Assembly: GCA_021780495.1 (NCBI GenBank)
Contig: JAJXYO010000037.1
Span: 1-64,000, forward strand
Direction of reading: 5' to 3'
Source of the DNA: Deltaproteobacteria bacterium
Lineage (GTDB): Bacteria > Desulfobacterota > Desulfuromonadia > Geobacterales > Pseudopelobacteraceae
Length of the DNA stretch: 64,000 nucleotides
Below, in pieces: positions 7,456-15,248 of this stretch. Each line of letters begins with the position of its first letter. The first letter of the stretch is position 1. Under the pieces are notes generated by a model, which was not told the origin of the DNA, ran no database searches, and saw only the letters and a program-made list of their open reading frames with translations. The position numbers and the translations under genes are program-made.

Positions 7456-9663
7456 ATGGCCATAAACACCAACATCCAGCAGCAGGTCTTCGACCTGCTC
7501 TCCAAAGCATCCAACCTCTCCTTTGTCAGCGTTGATCAGGAGGCCGGGGCACACATCGGCCTCGCCCTTTCGCCGGGACAGCGGGTAACGGCCGAAGTGC
7601 TGACAACACTTGCCAACAACCGCGCCCAGGTCCAGATCGGCACGGAACGCTTCAATATGACTCTGCCCATGGCGGTCCGGCCGGGACAGAACCTGGAGAT
7701 GACCTTTGTCTCGGCCGATCCCCGTTCGACCTTCGCCATTGCCCGTCAGGGGGTGCCTGCCCCGCCGGTAAGCCTGTCCGACGCGTCGCGGCTGCTGGGA
7801 TTGATGGTGGGGGACGAACGCAGCGTCGATCCCAACCTGCGGGTATCGCTGCAGAGTATCAGCGACATACTGCGGCGCTCAGCGGGTGAAGCCGGTGTAC
7901 TGGCCAACCTGTTGGACGAGGCGCTGATCTATAGCCCCTTGCAGCAAATGCCCAAAGGCACCGGCCAGACGGTGTCGGGTACACAGCAGCAGCTTGCCCG
8001 GGCACTCACACCGGATCAGGCCCGGGTGGCGGCCTTCGAATCCAATGCCGCCCAAATCCTCCAGCACATCGCCCGCTCCTCCCGATTTATCCTGGCTGAG
8101 GCGGTCAATCAGCCGGTAAGCCCCCTGCCGCTCATGCCCGGTCAGGAGGTGGATGCGGCGATTACCGGCATCTTGCCCGGCAACCGGGCCTTCGTTTCAA
8201 TAGCCGGGACCACGCTGGAGCTGATCATCCCCCGTAATGTCCAGGCCGGCGAGATCCTGCGGCTGACCTTCATATCTTCGCAACCAAAGCCGCTGTTCGC
8301 CATCGCCCGCGGCACGCCGGATGCCGGACCCGGCACACTGAGCGAAGCCGGTCGCTGGTTGAGCGTGCTGGAACACAATCAGGGTGGTGTGTCCAGTCAG
8401 CAGATGTTTGTGCTGGAGCGCCTCAATACGGTACTGAAGAGCCTGCCCCCTGATTCACCCGCCTTTGCAGCCATCAAGGATGAGGCCGTCACCTATCAGA
8501 ATATCCTGCTGAACCGCCAGCCCGACGAGCAGTCCATCCCGGCCGGCGCCGCCACGATTTCGGTCCAGCAGAACGTGTTGCAGCAGGGTAACGGCATCAT
8601 CCTCAACGACGATATGGCCAAACTGCTCCAGGCGCTGATCAAGGGCAATCGGCTGGCCCTGCTGGAAGCGATCAATCAGCAGGCCATGCCGGCCGCTTTT
8701 TCACCCGGTCAACAGCTCAAGGGCGAGGTCATGGCGGCGCTGGGCGGCGGGCGTTTCATGCTGCAGGTGGCCGGTCAGGCCATGGAATTCAACCTGCCGA
8801 AAGGCATGGCGCGGGGTGATCGGGTCAATCTGTTTTTCATTGCAAACGATCCCCAGCCGACCTTCCTGCTGGCCCGTTTCGGCCGGGCGGGAGACGCCCG
8901 CGTCAGCGATACCGGCCGCTGGCTGAGCGGCTTTCTGGGGGCCACTGCCGAACAAATGCCGGCCCAGGCGACCTTGGGCATCCTGCGAACGCTCCTGGGT
9001 GAACCGCCGCTCGACGCGACCCAGGTGGGCAAAATGCTGCAGCAGGGGCTGCGGCAAAGCGGGCTGTTCTACGAATCCCATCTGGCACGCTGGTTCGGTG
9101 GAGATTTTCCGCTGGCGGATCTGCTCAAGGAACCGCAGGGACAGCTCTCCCATCTCAAACAACCGGCGCTCGTGCCGCAAGCACCTGTCCCGCAGACAGG
9201 AGATCTGGCCCGGGCCATGTTGAAACAGGGCTCACTGGAGGTGATGGAGGCGATGCTTAAAGGTGCCGGCACCAGCCACTCCCAGGAAAGTGTTGCCGAC
9301 CAGCGTACCCTGGCAGTGGTCCATGAGCAGCTGAACGCTCTGCAGAACGGTCAAGTACTGTATCGTGGCGATCTTTTTCCGGGCCAGGCAATGGAGTGGT
9401 CGGTACGAGAGCGGGAGGCTCATCGCAATCAGGAAGGTGGTCAGGAGCGCAGCTGGGACACAGCACTACAGCTTAACCTGCCCAGGTTGGGAGCGGTCAG
9501 CGCCCGGCTGAAGCTGGACGGAAAGCGGGTCAGCGTCGATATCCGCGTCGGTGAAAGCGCCTCGGCCGGAGTGCTGGCTGCCGGAAAATCACGGCTGGTG
9601 GAGCAATTGGAAGCAGCCGGACTGGTTCCGTCCGGGATCGGCATACACCATGACGCGCCATAA
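7456..9663 (+). CDS. fliK: Flagellar hook-length control protein FliK-like
   Basis: A 735-residue protein, Gln/Ala/Pro-rich, with three repeated modules. Each has a Pro-Gly-Q/E turn followed by beta strands (SPGQRVTAEVL, MPGQEVDAAITG and SPGQQLKGEVMAA, near 30, 235 and 415), each ending in a segment such as RLTFISSQPKPLFAIARG. The last 100 residues (LQLNLPRLGAVSARLKLDG and VEQLEAAGLVP) match the Flg_hook C-terminal domain of FliK, which interacts with FlhB to switch export specificity. ATG 7456 was chosen because GAGGAT sits five bases upstream. An earlier in-frame ATG (7402) lies in a palindromic repeat. It overlaps the next gene by 14 bases. No other flagellar genes are near. Confidence 0.82.
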   Translation: MAINTNIQQQVFDLLSKASNLSFVSVDQEAGAHIGLALSPGQRVTAEVLTTLANNRAQVQIGTERFNMTLPMAVRPGQNLEMTFVSADPRSTFAIARQGVPAPPVSLSDASRLLGLMVGDERSVDPNLRVSLQSISDILRRSAGEAGVLANLLDEALIYSPLQQMPKGTGQTVSGTQQQLARALTPDQARVAAFESNAAQILQHIARSSRFILAEAVNQPVSPLPLMPGQEVDAAITGILPGNRAFVSIAGTTLELIIPRNVQAGEILRLTFISSQPKPLFAIARGTPDAGPGTLSEAGRWLSVLEHNQGGVSSQQMFVLERLNTVLKSLPPDSPAFAAIKDEAVTYQNILLNRQPDEQSIPAGAATISVQQNVLQQGNGIILNDDMAKLLQALIKGNRLALLEAINQQAMPAAFSPGQQLKGEVMAALGGGRFMLQVAGQAMEFNLPKGMARGDRVNLFFIANDPQPTFLLARFGRAGDARVSDTGRWLSGFLGATAEQMPAQATLGILRTLLGEPPLDATQVGKMLQQGLRQSGLFYESHLARWFGGDFPLADLLKEPQGQLSHLKQPALVPQAPVPQTGDLARAMLKQGSLEVMEAMLKGAGTSHSQESVADQRTLAVVHEQLNALQNGQVLYRGDLFPGQAMEWSVREREAHRNQEGGQERSWDTALQLNLPRLGAVSARLKLDGKRVSVDIRVGESASAGVLAAGKSRLVEQLEAAGLVPSGIGIHHDAP

Positions 9664-9922
9664 GGACGACGAGCGCCGGGCAGCGGCGCTTTCCTACAAA
9701 CAGGGCTACTATGCCCCGGTGGTGGTGGCCCGCGGCAAGGGTGTCATGGCCGAGGCGATCATCGCCTGTGCCCGGGAGGCCGGGGTCTACGTGCACGAAT
9801 CACCCGAACTGGTCCAACTGCTGATGCAGGTGGATACGGATCAGTATATCCCGCCCGAGCTGTACCGGGCGGTGGCTGAGATCATGGTCTGGCTGTTCGC
9901 CATGGAGCATGATTATGTGTAG
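9650..9922 (+). CDS. FlhB C-terminal-domain-like protein (FlhX)
   Basis: A 90-residue protein resembling only the cytoplasmic tail of FlhB/EscU export-switch proteins. It has AAALSYKQGYYAPVVVARGKG, then a helix with AEAIIACAREAGVYVHESPEL, and the ending IPPELYRAVAEIMVWLF. The self-cleaving NPTH motif of full FlhB is absent, as expected for the FlhX-type paralogues that lack it. The ATG at 9650 lies inside the end of fliK, so the two are translationally coupled. The pairing suggests a role with the FliK-like protein in export switching. That is inference from context. Confidence 0.85.
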   Translation: MTRHKDDERRAAALSYKQGYYAPVVVARGKGVMAEAIIACAREAGVYVHESPELVQLLMQVDTDQYIPPELYRAVAEIMVWLFAMEHDYV

Positions 9923-9928
9923 TGCCTA

Positions 9929-10022
9929 ACTCCCCCAGCCCCCCTTAGCTTAAGAGGGGGGCTAAAACCAGCACTGCAACCCTTCGCGTCCCTCCCCTTA
10001 CATAAGGGAGGACAGGTGGGGT
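9929..10022. repeat. Interspersed palindromic repeat block
   Basis: Two GC-rich hairpins fill the gap between convergent genes. The first has arms AGCCCCCC (9937-9944) and GGGGGGCT (9955-9962). The second centres on CTCCCCTTACATAAGGGAG near 9990-10010. The style resembles REP-like elements seen elsewhere in this window (7404-7426, 22027-22100). It may also act as a two-way terminator, but it lacks a T run. Confidence 0.6.
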
Positions 10023-10028
10023 TACGCT

Positions 10029-12011
10029 TTACCCCGACAGACCTTCCCACTCAGCATACAGCTCCTCCAGGCGGGCATTCAGGGCGGCATGACGCTCGCC
10101 GCCGGCCTTGCCCCGCTCCGGGTCGTCAAAGAAACCGGGCTGCCCCATCTCCGCTTCCAGCCGCGCCAGCTCGGACTCGGTAGCGGCGATCTCCCGCTCG
10201 ATCTCGACCAGCCGTTTTTTTAGCCTGTCGTCCTCTCGCTTGCGCTGTTTTTCTTCCTCACGGCCACGCTTGCGATCCTCCTTGGGCTGTTCGGGCGGTG
10301 CCGCCGGGTTTCGGGATTCGGAATCCTCACACAGGGGCGGGTCTTGTGCCCGCCCAGCCGTCCCCTGCGGTTGCGCATGTTGGGCAGCCACAAGGGGCGC
10401 CCCTACAACTGCCCCCTCTTTCTTGGCCAGGTAGTACTCGTAATCGCCGTAATAGTTCTCCAGGCCGCCCCCCTCCACCTCGATGACCCGGGTGGCCAGG
10501 CCGTTGACAAAATAACGGTCATGGGAGACGAACACCACTGTGCCGTCGAAGCTCTTCAGGGCGTCCAGCAGCACCTCCTTGCTGAACAGGTCCAGGTGGT
10601 TGGTCGGTTCATCCATCAAGAGCAGGTTGGAGGGACGCAGCAGCATCTTGGCCAGGGCCAGACGGTTGCGTTCGCCGCCCGAGAGCACCCCGACCTTTTT
10701 GCGGATATCGTCACCGGCAAACAGGAAGGCCCCCAGGATATCGCGCAGCTTGGGCACCATCTCGTAGGGTGCGTCGGCGTAGAGTTCATCCCAGGCGCTG
10801 CGGCTGAAATCGAGCACATTGGCCTGGTCCTGGGCGAAATAGTCCATGGTCACGTTGTGGCCGATGATCCGCTCGCCCCCCTGGAACTCGGCCCCGGCCA
10901 GTACCGACATCAGCGTGGATTTACCGGCCCCGTTGTGTCCGACCAGGGCCACCCGCTCCCCCTTTTCGATCGTCAGGTCGATGCTGTTCAGCACAACATG
11001 GTTGTCGTATGATTTGGTCAACCCCTTCAGCTCCATGACGATCTTGCCGCTCTTGGGGGCGTCGGGGAACTGGAAGCGGATGCGCTTGCGCTCGGGTGGT
11101 ATGACGATGCGCTCCACCTTCTCCAGCTGCTTGATGCGCGACTGGACCAGCGAGGCCTTATTGGCCTGATAGCGGAAGCGGCGGATGAAATCCTCGGTCC
11201 GCTCCACCTCCTCGTCCTGCAGGCGCTTGGCCTCGCGCATGGCCGAGACCCGCTCCTCGCGCTGGACCAGATAACGTGAATAGCTGCAGTGATAATCGGC
11301 AATGGTGTGGTTCCAGACCTCGGCGATGCGGCTGCAGACCTGGTCCATGAAGAAGCGGTCGTGGGAGACCAGGATCACCGAGCCGGGGTAGGAGCAGAGG
11401 TACTCCTCCAGCCAGTTGCGCGCCTCGATATCCAGGTGGTTGGTCGGCTCATCCAGGAGCAGCACATCCGGCCGCTGCAGCAGCAGCCGCGCCAGGGCGA
11501 TGCGCATCTGCCAGCCGCCGGAAAACTCGCCGCAGTCCCGGTACCAGTCTGACTGCTGGAACCCCAGCCCCTTGAGCACGGTGCCGATCTCGGCCTCCAT
11601 GGTGTAGCCGCCCCCATGGCGGAACTGTTCCTGCAATTCGCCGTAGCGCTCCAGCAACTGCTCGTGGCCGGGGGCGTCGTGGGGCAGTTGTTCCAGCTGC
11701 TGTCCCAGGGCGTGCAGCTCCTCCTCCATGGCCAGCAGCTCGCCGAAGGCGGAGCGCGCCTCGTGGAACAGCAGGGTGCCTGTGGTGACGATACCATCCT
11801 GGGGTAGATAGGAGGCCCGGGCGCCACGGGCGAACTGGATCTCGCCCGCGGTCGGTTCGTTCAGCCCGGCGATGATCTTCATCAGGGTGGATTTGCCGGC
11901 GCCGTTCTCGCCGACCAGGGCCACGCGCTCGCGTTTTTTCAGGTGCCAGGAGATGTTCGTGAAGAGCGGTTTTCCGGCAAAATCTTTGGAGAGTTGTTTG
12001 AGATGGAGCAT
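10029..12011 (-). CDS. ABC-F family ATPase (ribosome-associated, Uup/YheS-like)
   Basis: A soluble protein with two ABC ATPase domains and no membrane part. Walker A motifs are GENGAGKST and GHNGAGKST. The signature motifs are FSGGWQMRIALAR and LSGGERNRLALAK. Both Walker B segments read DEPTNHLD, diagnostic of ABC-F factors that act on the ribosome. A coiled-coil C-terminal tail (about 580-660) resembles that of Uup. Between domain 2 and the tail, residues about 533-567 are encoded by a GC-rich palindromic repeat, listed separately. I start at ATG 12011 because the family begins MLHLxxLSKxF. An in-frame ATG eight codons upstream (12035) is possible and neither has a strong ribosome site. Confidence 0.93.
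   Translation of the reverse strand: MLHLKQLSKDFAGKPLFTNISWHLKKRERVALVGENGAGKSTLMKIIAGLNEPTAGEIQFARGARASYLPQDGIVTTGTLLFHEARSAFGELLAMEEELHALGQQLEQLPHDAPGHEQLLERYGELQEQFRHGGGYTMEAEIGTVLKGLGFQQSDWYRDCGEFSGGWQMRIALARLLLQRPDVLLLDEPTNHLDIEARNWLEEYLCSYPGSVILVSHDRFFMDQVCSRIAEVWNHTIADYHCSYSRYLVQREERVSAMREAKRLQDEEVERTEDFIRRFRYQANKASLVQSRIKQLEKVERIVIPPERKRIRFQFPDAPKSGKIVMELKGLTKSYDNHVVLNSIDLTIEKGERVALVGHNGAGKSTLMSVLAGAEFQGGERIIGHNVTMDYFAQDQANVLDFSRSAWDELYADAPYEMVPKLRDILGAFLFAGDDIRKKVGVLSGGERNRLALAKMLLRPSNLLLMDEPTNHLDLFSKEVLLDALKSFDGTVVFVSHDRYFVNGLATRVIEVEGGGLENYYGDYEYYLAKKEGAVVGAPLVAAQHAQPQGTAGRAQDPPLCEDSESRNPAAPPEQPKEDRKRGREEEKQRKREDDRLKKRLVEIEREIAATESELARLEAEMGQPGFFDDPERGKAGGERHAALNARLEELYAEWEGLSG
10310..10410 (-). 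repeat. REP-like palindromic element inside the ABC-F coding region
   Basis: Within the linker of the ABC-F gene lie a 7-bp hairpin (GGGCGGG 10335-10341, CCCGCCC 10349-10355) and a 12-bp perfect palindrome AGGGGCGCCCCT (10393-10404). They flank GGGCAGCCACAAGG. I recognise this from memory as a type of repeat that usually sits between genes in Geobacter-like genomes. Here it stays in frame and encodes a low-complexity Ala/Pro/Gln/Gly stretch. Confidence 0.6.
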
Positions 12012-12047
12012 ACGAAGTGTTGTAGCATTGAACAACCCGAGTTGGCA

Positions 12048-12080
12048 AGACCTGCGAGGTTTCTAAAACCTCGCAGGTCT
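12048..12080. repeat. Perfect 15-bp inverted repeat
   Basis: AGACCTGCGAGGTTT (12048-12062) and AAACCTCGCAGGTCT (12066-12080) are exact reverse complements around the 3-base loop CTA. It sits between the macro-domain stop and the ABC-F start, both on the minus strand. There is no T run on either side, so it is more like a dispersed palindromic repeat than a terminator. Confidence 0.85.
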
Positions 12081-12100
12081 GTTGTAATATCAACCTGGAA

Positions 12101-12616
12101 TTAGATGCCCAGCTTGTGTGCCGCTTCCAGATAGACCTGCTGCGTTTGTGCGTTGTACTGTACGAAAACGATGCGCTCAAAACCGCCCGCGGCAACCGCC
12201 TCTGTGGCCGCCGTGAGAGCAACGACGGCCCCTGCGCGCATGGGATAGCCATACACGCCGCAGCTGATGGCCGGGAAGGCGATGCTCCGGAGGCCCTGTT
12301 CCCGCGCCAGCTGAAAACAACGGCGATAGGCCCGCTGCAACAACTCGGGCTCGCCCTGGGCGCCGTCTTGCCAGACCGGTCCGACCGTATGGATGACATA
12401 CCTGGCCGGCAGGTTGTAGCCCTTGGTAAGCTTGGCATCGCCGGTTTCGCAGCCCCCCAGTCCGGCGCATTCCTGCAGCAAGCGCGGTCCGGCCGCCCGG
12501 TGGATGGCGCCATCCACCCCACCGCCGCCCATCAGTGTATTGTTGGCGGCATTAACGATGGCATCCACCGCCAGGGTAGTGATGTCAGTCTGAATGATTT
12601 CGATGGTAGTGTTCAT
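12101..12616 (-). CDS. Macro domain protein (ADP-ribose/O-acetyl-ADP-ribose hydrolase, YmdB-like)
   Basis: A 171-residue single macro domain. The ligand-binding core is clear: [20 protein letters not shown] near residues 18-37, [22 protein letters not shown] in the middle, and [14 protein letters not shown] near 115-128. This set is typical of MacroD/YmdB enzymes, which remove acetyl from O-acetyl-ADP-ribose or mono-ADP-ribose from proteins. It follows no operon partner of related function. The upstream 155 bases separate it from the divergent oxidase operon. The ribosome site before the ATG is weak. Confidence 0.93.
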   Translation of the reverse strand: MNTTIEIIQTDITTLAVDAIVNAANNTLMGGGGVDGAIHRAAGPRLLQECAGLGGCETGDAKLTKGYNLPARYVIHTVGPVWQDGAQGEPELLQRAYRRCFQLAREQGLRSIAFPAISCGVYGYPMRAGAVVALTAATEAVAAGGFERIVFVQYNAQTQQVYLEAAHKLGI

Positions 12617-12771
12617 GTTTTTTTGATATCAGGTTTCCATGAATTTGCAAACAGGAATTTGTCAGCTACGGACCACCGGCAGAGAAATCGTCATACCTGT
12701 GTAAAATGTCCCTACTCAGTACGGTGAGGTATAGTATAGTGTTCCTCAACACAAACAAGGACGTACCTGTT

Positions 12772-13608
12772 ATGATCTGTTTGAGACAAAAACTGCTGCG
12801 ATCAGGTCGCCAGCTCCTGTTGTTCACTTCTTTGTTAGTGCTGTTCAGCGCTTCCGGGACAGCGACCTGCGCTGAACCAGCCAGGGCAGGGCAAGTCAGC
12901 GCAACCGGTGTCGATGAGCGGCTGGGATCCCGAATCCCGCTCGACATCCGTTTTCGTGACGAGACCGGCCGCCTGGTGCGACTGGCCGATCTGGTGACCG
13001 GGCCGACCATTATCCTGCCGGTCTACTACAACTGCAGAAACGTCTGCGCCTATCAGCAGGGCAGAATGGCCGGCACCCTGCAGGAGCTGGAACGCCGCCC
13101 CATCGACGACTACAAGGTCATCTCGATCAGTTTCGACGAGACCGAAACACCGGAGATGGCCGCCCGGAGCAAACACACCTATCTGGCCGCCATCAGAAAG
13201 CCCTTTCCTGCCGATGGCTGGCGCTTCCTGACCGGGGACGCGGCCAGCATCCATCGGCTGACGGATGCCATCGGCTTTCATTTTCAGCGCCAGGGCAGCG
13301 AGTTCATCCATCCGGTGGCCACGGTTGTGATCTCCGCAGACGGCACGATCATCCGCTATCTGTACGGCATCGCGATCCTGCCCAAGGATCTGGCCCTGGC
13401 GATTGTCGAGGCCAAAAGCGGTGTGGCCGGGGCATCGGTCCGCAAGATGATGCAATACTGTTTCACCTATGACCCGGTCGGCAAGACCTACATCTTCAAC
13501 CTGCTGCGGGTCAGCGCCACGGCCGTCATCCTATGCGCGGGGAGCTTCCTGCTGTTCCTGCTGCTGACGGGTAAAAAACGCACACCACCTCAATCGGAGG
13601 ATTCATGA
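12772..13608 (+). CDS. SCO1/SenC-family copper chaperone
   Basis: Sco proteins deliver copper to the CuA site of cytochrome oxidase subunit II. The 278-residue product begins with a signal peptide or anchor (RQLLLFTSLLVLFSASG, possible cleavage after ATCA). It has the copper-binding CxxxC pair Cys88/Cys92 (NCRNVC) and His180 (EFIHPV) in a thioredoxin-like fold. A C-terminal membrane helix follows (VILCAGSFLLFLLLTG), which is an extra over the shortest Sco proteins. I chose ATG 12772, preceded by AAGGA, over an in-frame ATG at 12706. The stop overlaps the start of coxA (ATGA), so the two are coupled. Confidence 0.92.
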   Translation: MICLRQKLLRSGRQLLLFTSLLVLFSASGTATCAEPARAGQVSATGVDERLGSRIPLDIRFRDETGRLVRLADLVTGPTIILPVYYNCRNVCAYQQGRMAGTLQELERRPIDDYKVISISFDETETPEMAARSKHTYLAAIRKPFPADGWRFLTGDAASIHRLTDAIGFHFQRQGSEFIHPVATVVISADGTIIRYLYGIAILPKDLALAIVEAKSGVAGASVRKMMQYCFTYDPVGKTYIFNLLRVSATAVILCAGSFLLFLLLTGKKRTPPQSEDS

Positions 13609-15248
13609 ATTCGGCTGAACCTGTGGAGAGGGGATTCTGGAACGATACCGGCACAACCGGCATCAGCTCCTGGATCTTTTCCAGCGATCACAAACGGATC
13701 GGGCTGCTCTATTTCTATTCCACCTTCGGCTTCTTCCTGGTGGGTGTCGTGCTGGGGCTGCTGCTGCGCATCGAACTGATGGCGCCGGGGCGCACGATCA
13801 TGGGTCCCCAGACCTATAACGCCCTCTTCACCGTACATGGGGTGGTGATGATCTTCCTCTTCATCATCCCCGGCTTTCAGGGTTCCTTCGGCAACCTGGT
13901 CATGCCGATCCAGATCGGCGCCCGCGACGTGGCCTTTCCCCGCCTGAACCTGTTCTCCTGGTGGCTGTACATGGCCGGGGCCGTGATCATCCTGACCTCG
14001 CTGGTCACCGGCGGCGGCCCGCCCGACACCGGCTGGACCTTTTACGTGCCCTTCAGCGCCCGCACCGGCACCAATGTCTCCCTGGCGGTGTTCGGGGTCT
14101 TCATCATCGGCTTCTCGTCGATCCTGACCGGCCTCAATTTCGTCACCACCATCCACCGCCTCAGGGCTCCGGGCATGTCCTGGGACCGCCTGTCGCTGTA
14201 CGTCTGGTCGCTGTACGCCACGGCCTGGGTGCAGATCCTGGCCACGCCGATCCTGGCCATCACCCTGGTACTGGTCATGGCCGAACGGATGCTGGGTACC
14301 GGCCTGTTCGACCCGGCCAAGGGTGGCGACCCGCTCATGTACCAGCACCTGTTCTGGATCTATTCCCACCCGGCGGTCTACATCATGATCCTGCCGGCCA
14401 TGGGGGTGGTTTCCGACATCATCCCGGTTTTTTCGCGCAAACCGATCTTCGGCTACAAATTCATCGCCTTCTCCAGCCTGGCCATCGCCGCCTTCGGCTC
14501 GCTGGTCTGGGGCCACCACATGTTTACCAGCGGCATGAGCGACAGGGCCGTAATGGTCTTTTCGTTCCTGACCTTCATCGTAGCCATCCCCTCGGCCATC
14601 AAGGTCTTCAACTGGGTCTCGACCCTCTACAAGGGTTCGATCTCGCTGGAAGCGCCCATGCTGTTCGCCCTCTCCTTCATCATCCTCTTCTCCATCGGCG
14701 GTCTGAGCGGCCTGATCCTGGGGGCGGCCGCCACCGACATCCACGTGCACGATACCCAATTCGTGGTTGGCCACTTCCATTACGTGATCTTCGGCGGGGC
14801 CGGTTTCGCCTTCTTCGCCGCCATGCACTACTGGCTGCCCAAGTTCTACGGCCGCCGCTATGCCGAAAAGCCGGCGGTCATGGCCTGGACGCTGATGTTC
14901 ATCGGGTTCAACGTCATGTACTTCACCATGCAGGTGCTGGGCATGCGGGGTATGCCGCGCCGCTATTATGACTATCTGCCCGAGTTCGCCAGGCTCAACC
15001 TGGTGGCCACGATCGGCAGCTGGATCCTGGCAACCGGACTGATCATCATGGTGGTCAATCTGTTCCGCGGCTTGTGGTGGGGGCCGCCCTTCAGCGGCAA
15101 TCCCTGGGGCGGGGCCACTCTGGAGTGGAGCACCCCCACCCCGCCCCCCACGGAAAATTTTCTTGAGGAGCCAACCGTTACCCACGGACCCTATGATTTC
15201 AGCGCGCTGGAGCGCGAGGTCATCAAAACAGGCGAGGAAACGGCATGA
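13605..15248 (+). CDS. coxA: Cytochrome c oxidase subunit I
   Basis: The 547-residue catalytic subunit of a haem-copper oxidase reduces oxygen and pumps protons across the inner membrane. The family signatures are visible. FTVHGVVMIFLFIIPG holds a haem a ligand. HPAVYIMILPAMGVVSDI contains the CuB histidine and its tyrosine partner region. WGHHMFTSG has the two further CuB histidines. HDTQFVVGHFHYVIFGG has both haem ligands. About twelve membrane helices are expected. It overlaps sco upstream and the GGDEF-EAL gene downstream by four bases each. Confidence 0.97.
   Translation: MNSAEPVERGFWNDTGTTGISSWIFSSDHKRIGLLYFYSTFGFFLVGVVLGLLLRIELMAPGRTIMGPQTYNALFTVHGVVMIFLFIIPGFQGSFGNLVMPIQIGARDVAFPRLNLFSWWLYMAGAVIILTSLVTGGGPPDTGWTFYVPFSARTGTNVSLAVFGVFIIGFSSILTGLNFVTTIHRLRAPGMSWDRLSLYVWSLYATAWVQILATPILAITLVLVMAERMLGTGLFDPAKGGDPLMYQHLFWIYSHPAVYIMILPAMGVVSDIIPVFSRKPIFGYKFIAFSSLAIAAFGSLVWGHHMFTSGMSDRAVMVFSFLTFIVAIPSAIKVFNWVSTLYKGSISLEAPMLFALSFIILFSIGGLSGLILGAAATDIHVHDTQFVVGHFHYVIFGGAGFAFFAAMHYWLPKFYGRRYAEKPAVMAWTLMFIGFNVMYFTMQVLGMRGMPRRYYDYLPEFARLNLVATIGSWILATGLIIMVVNLFRGLWWGPPFSGNPWGGATLEWSTPTPPPTENFLEEPTVTHGPYDFSALEREVIKTGEETA

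Noticed and set aside
13590-15185. A 531-codon minus-strand frame opposite coxA
   Set aside because: Very high Gly/Asp/His/Gln content and no motif. CoxA on the other strand has all catalytic histidines.
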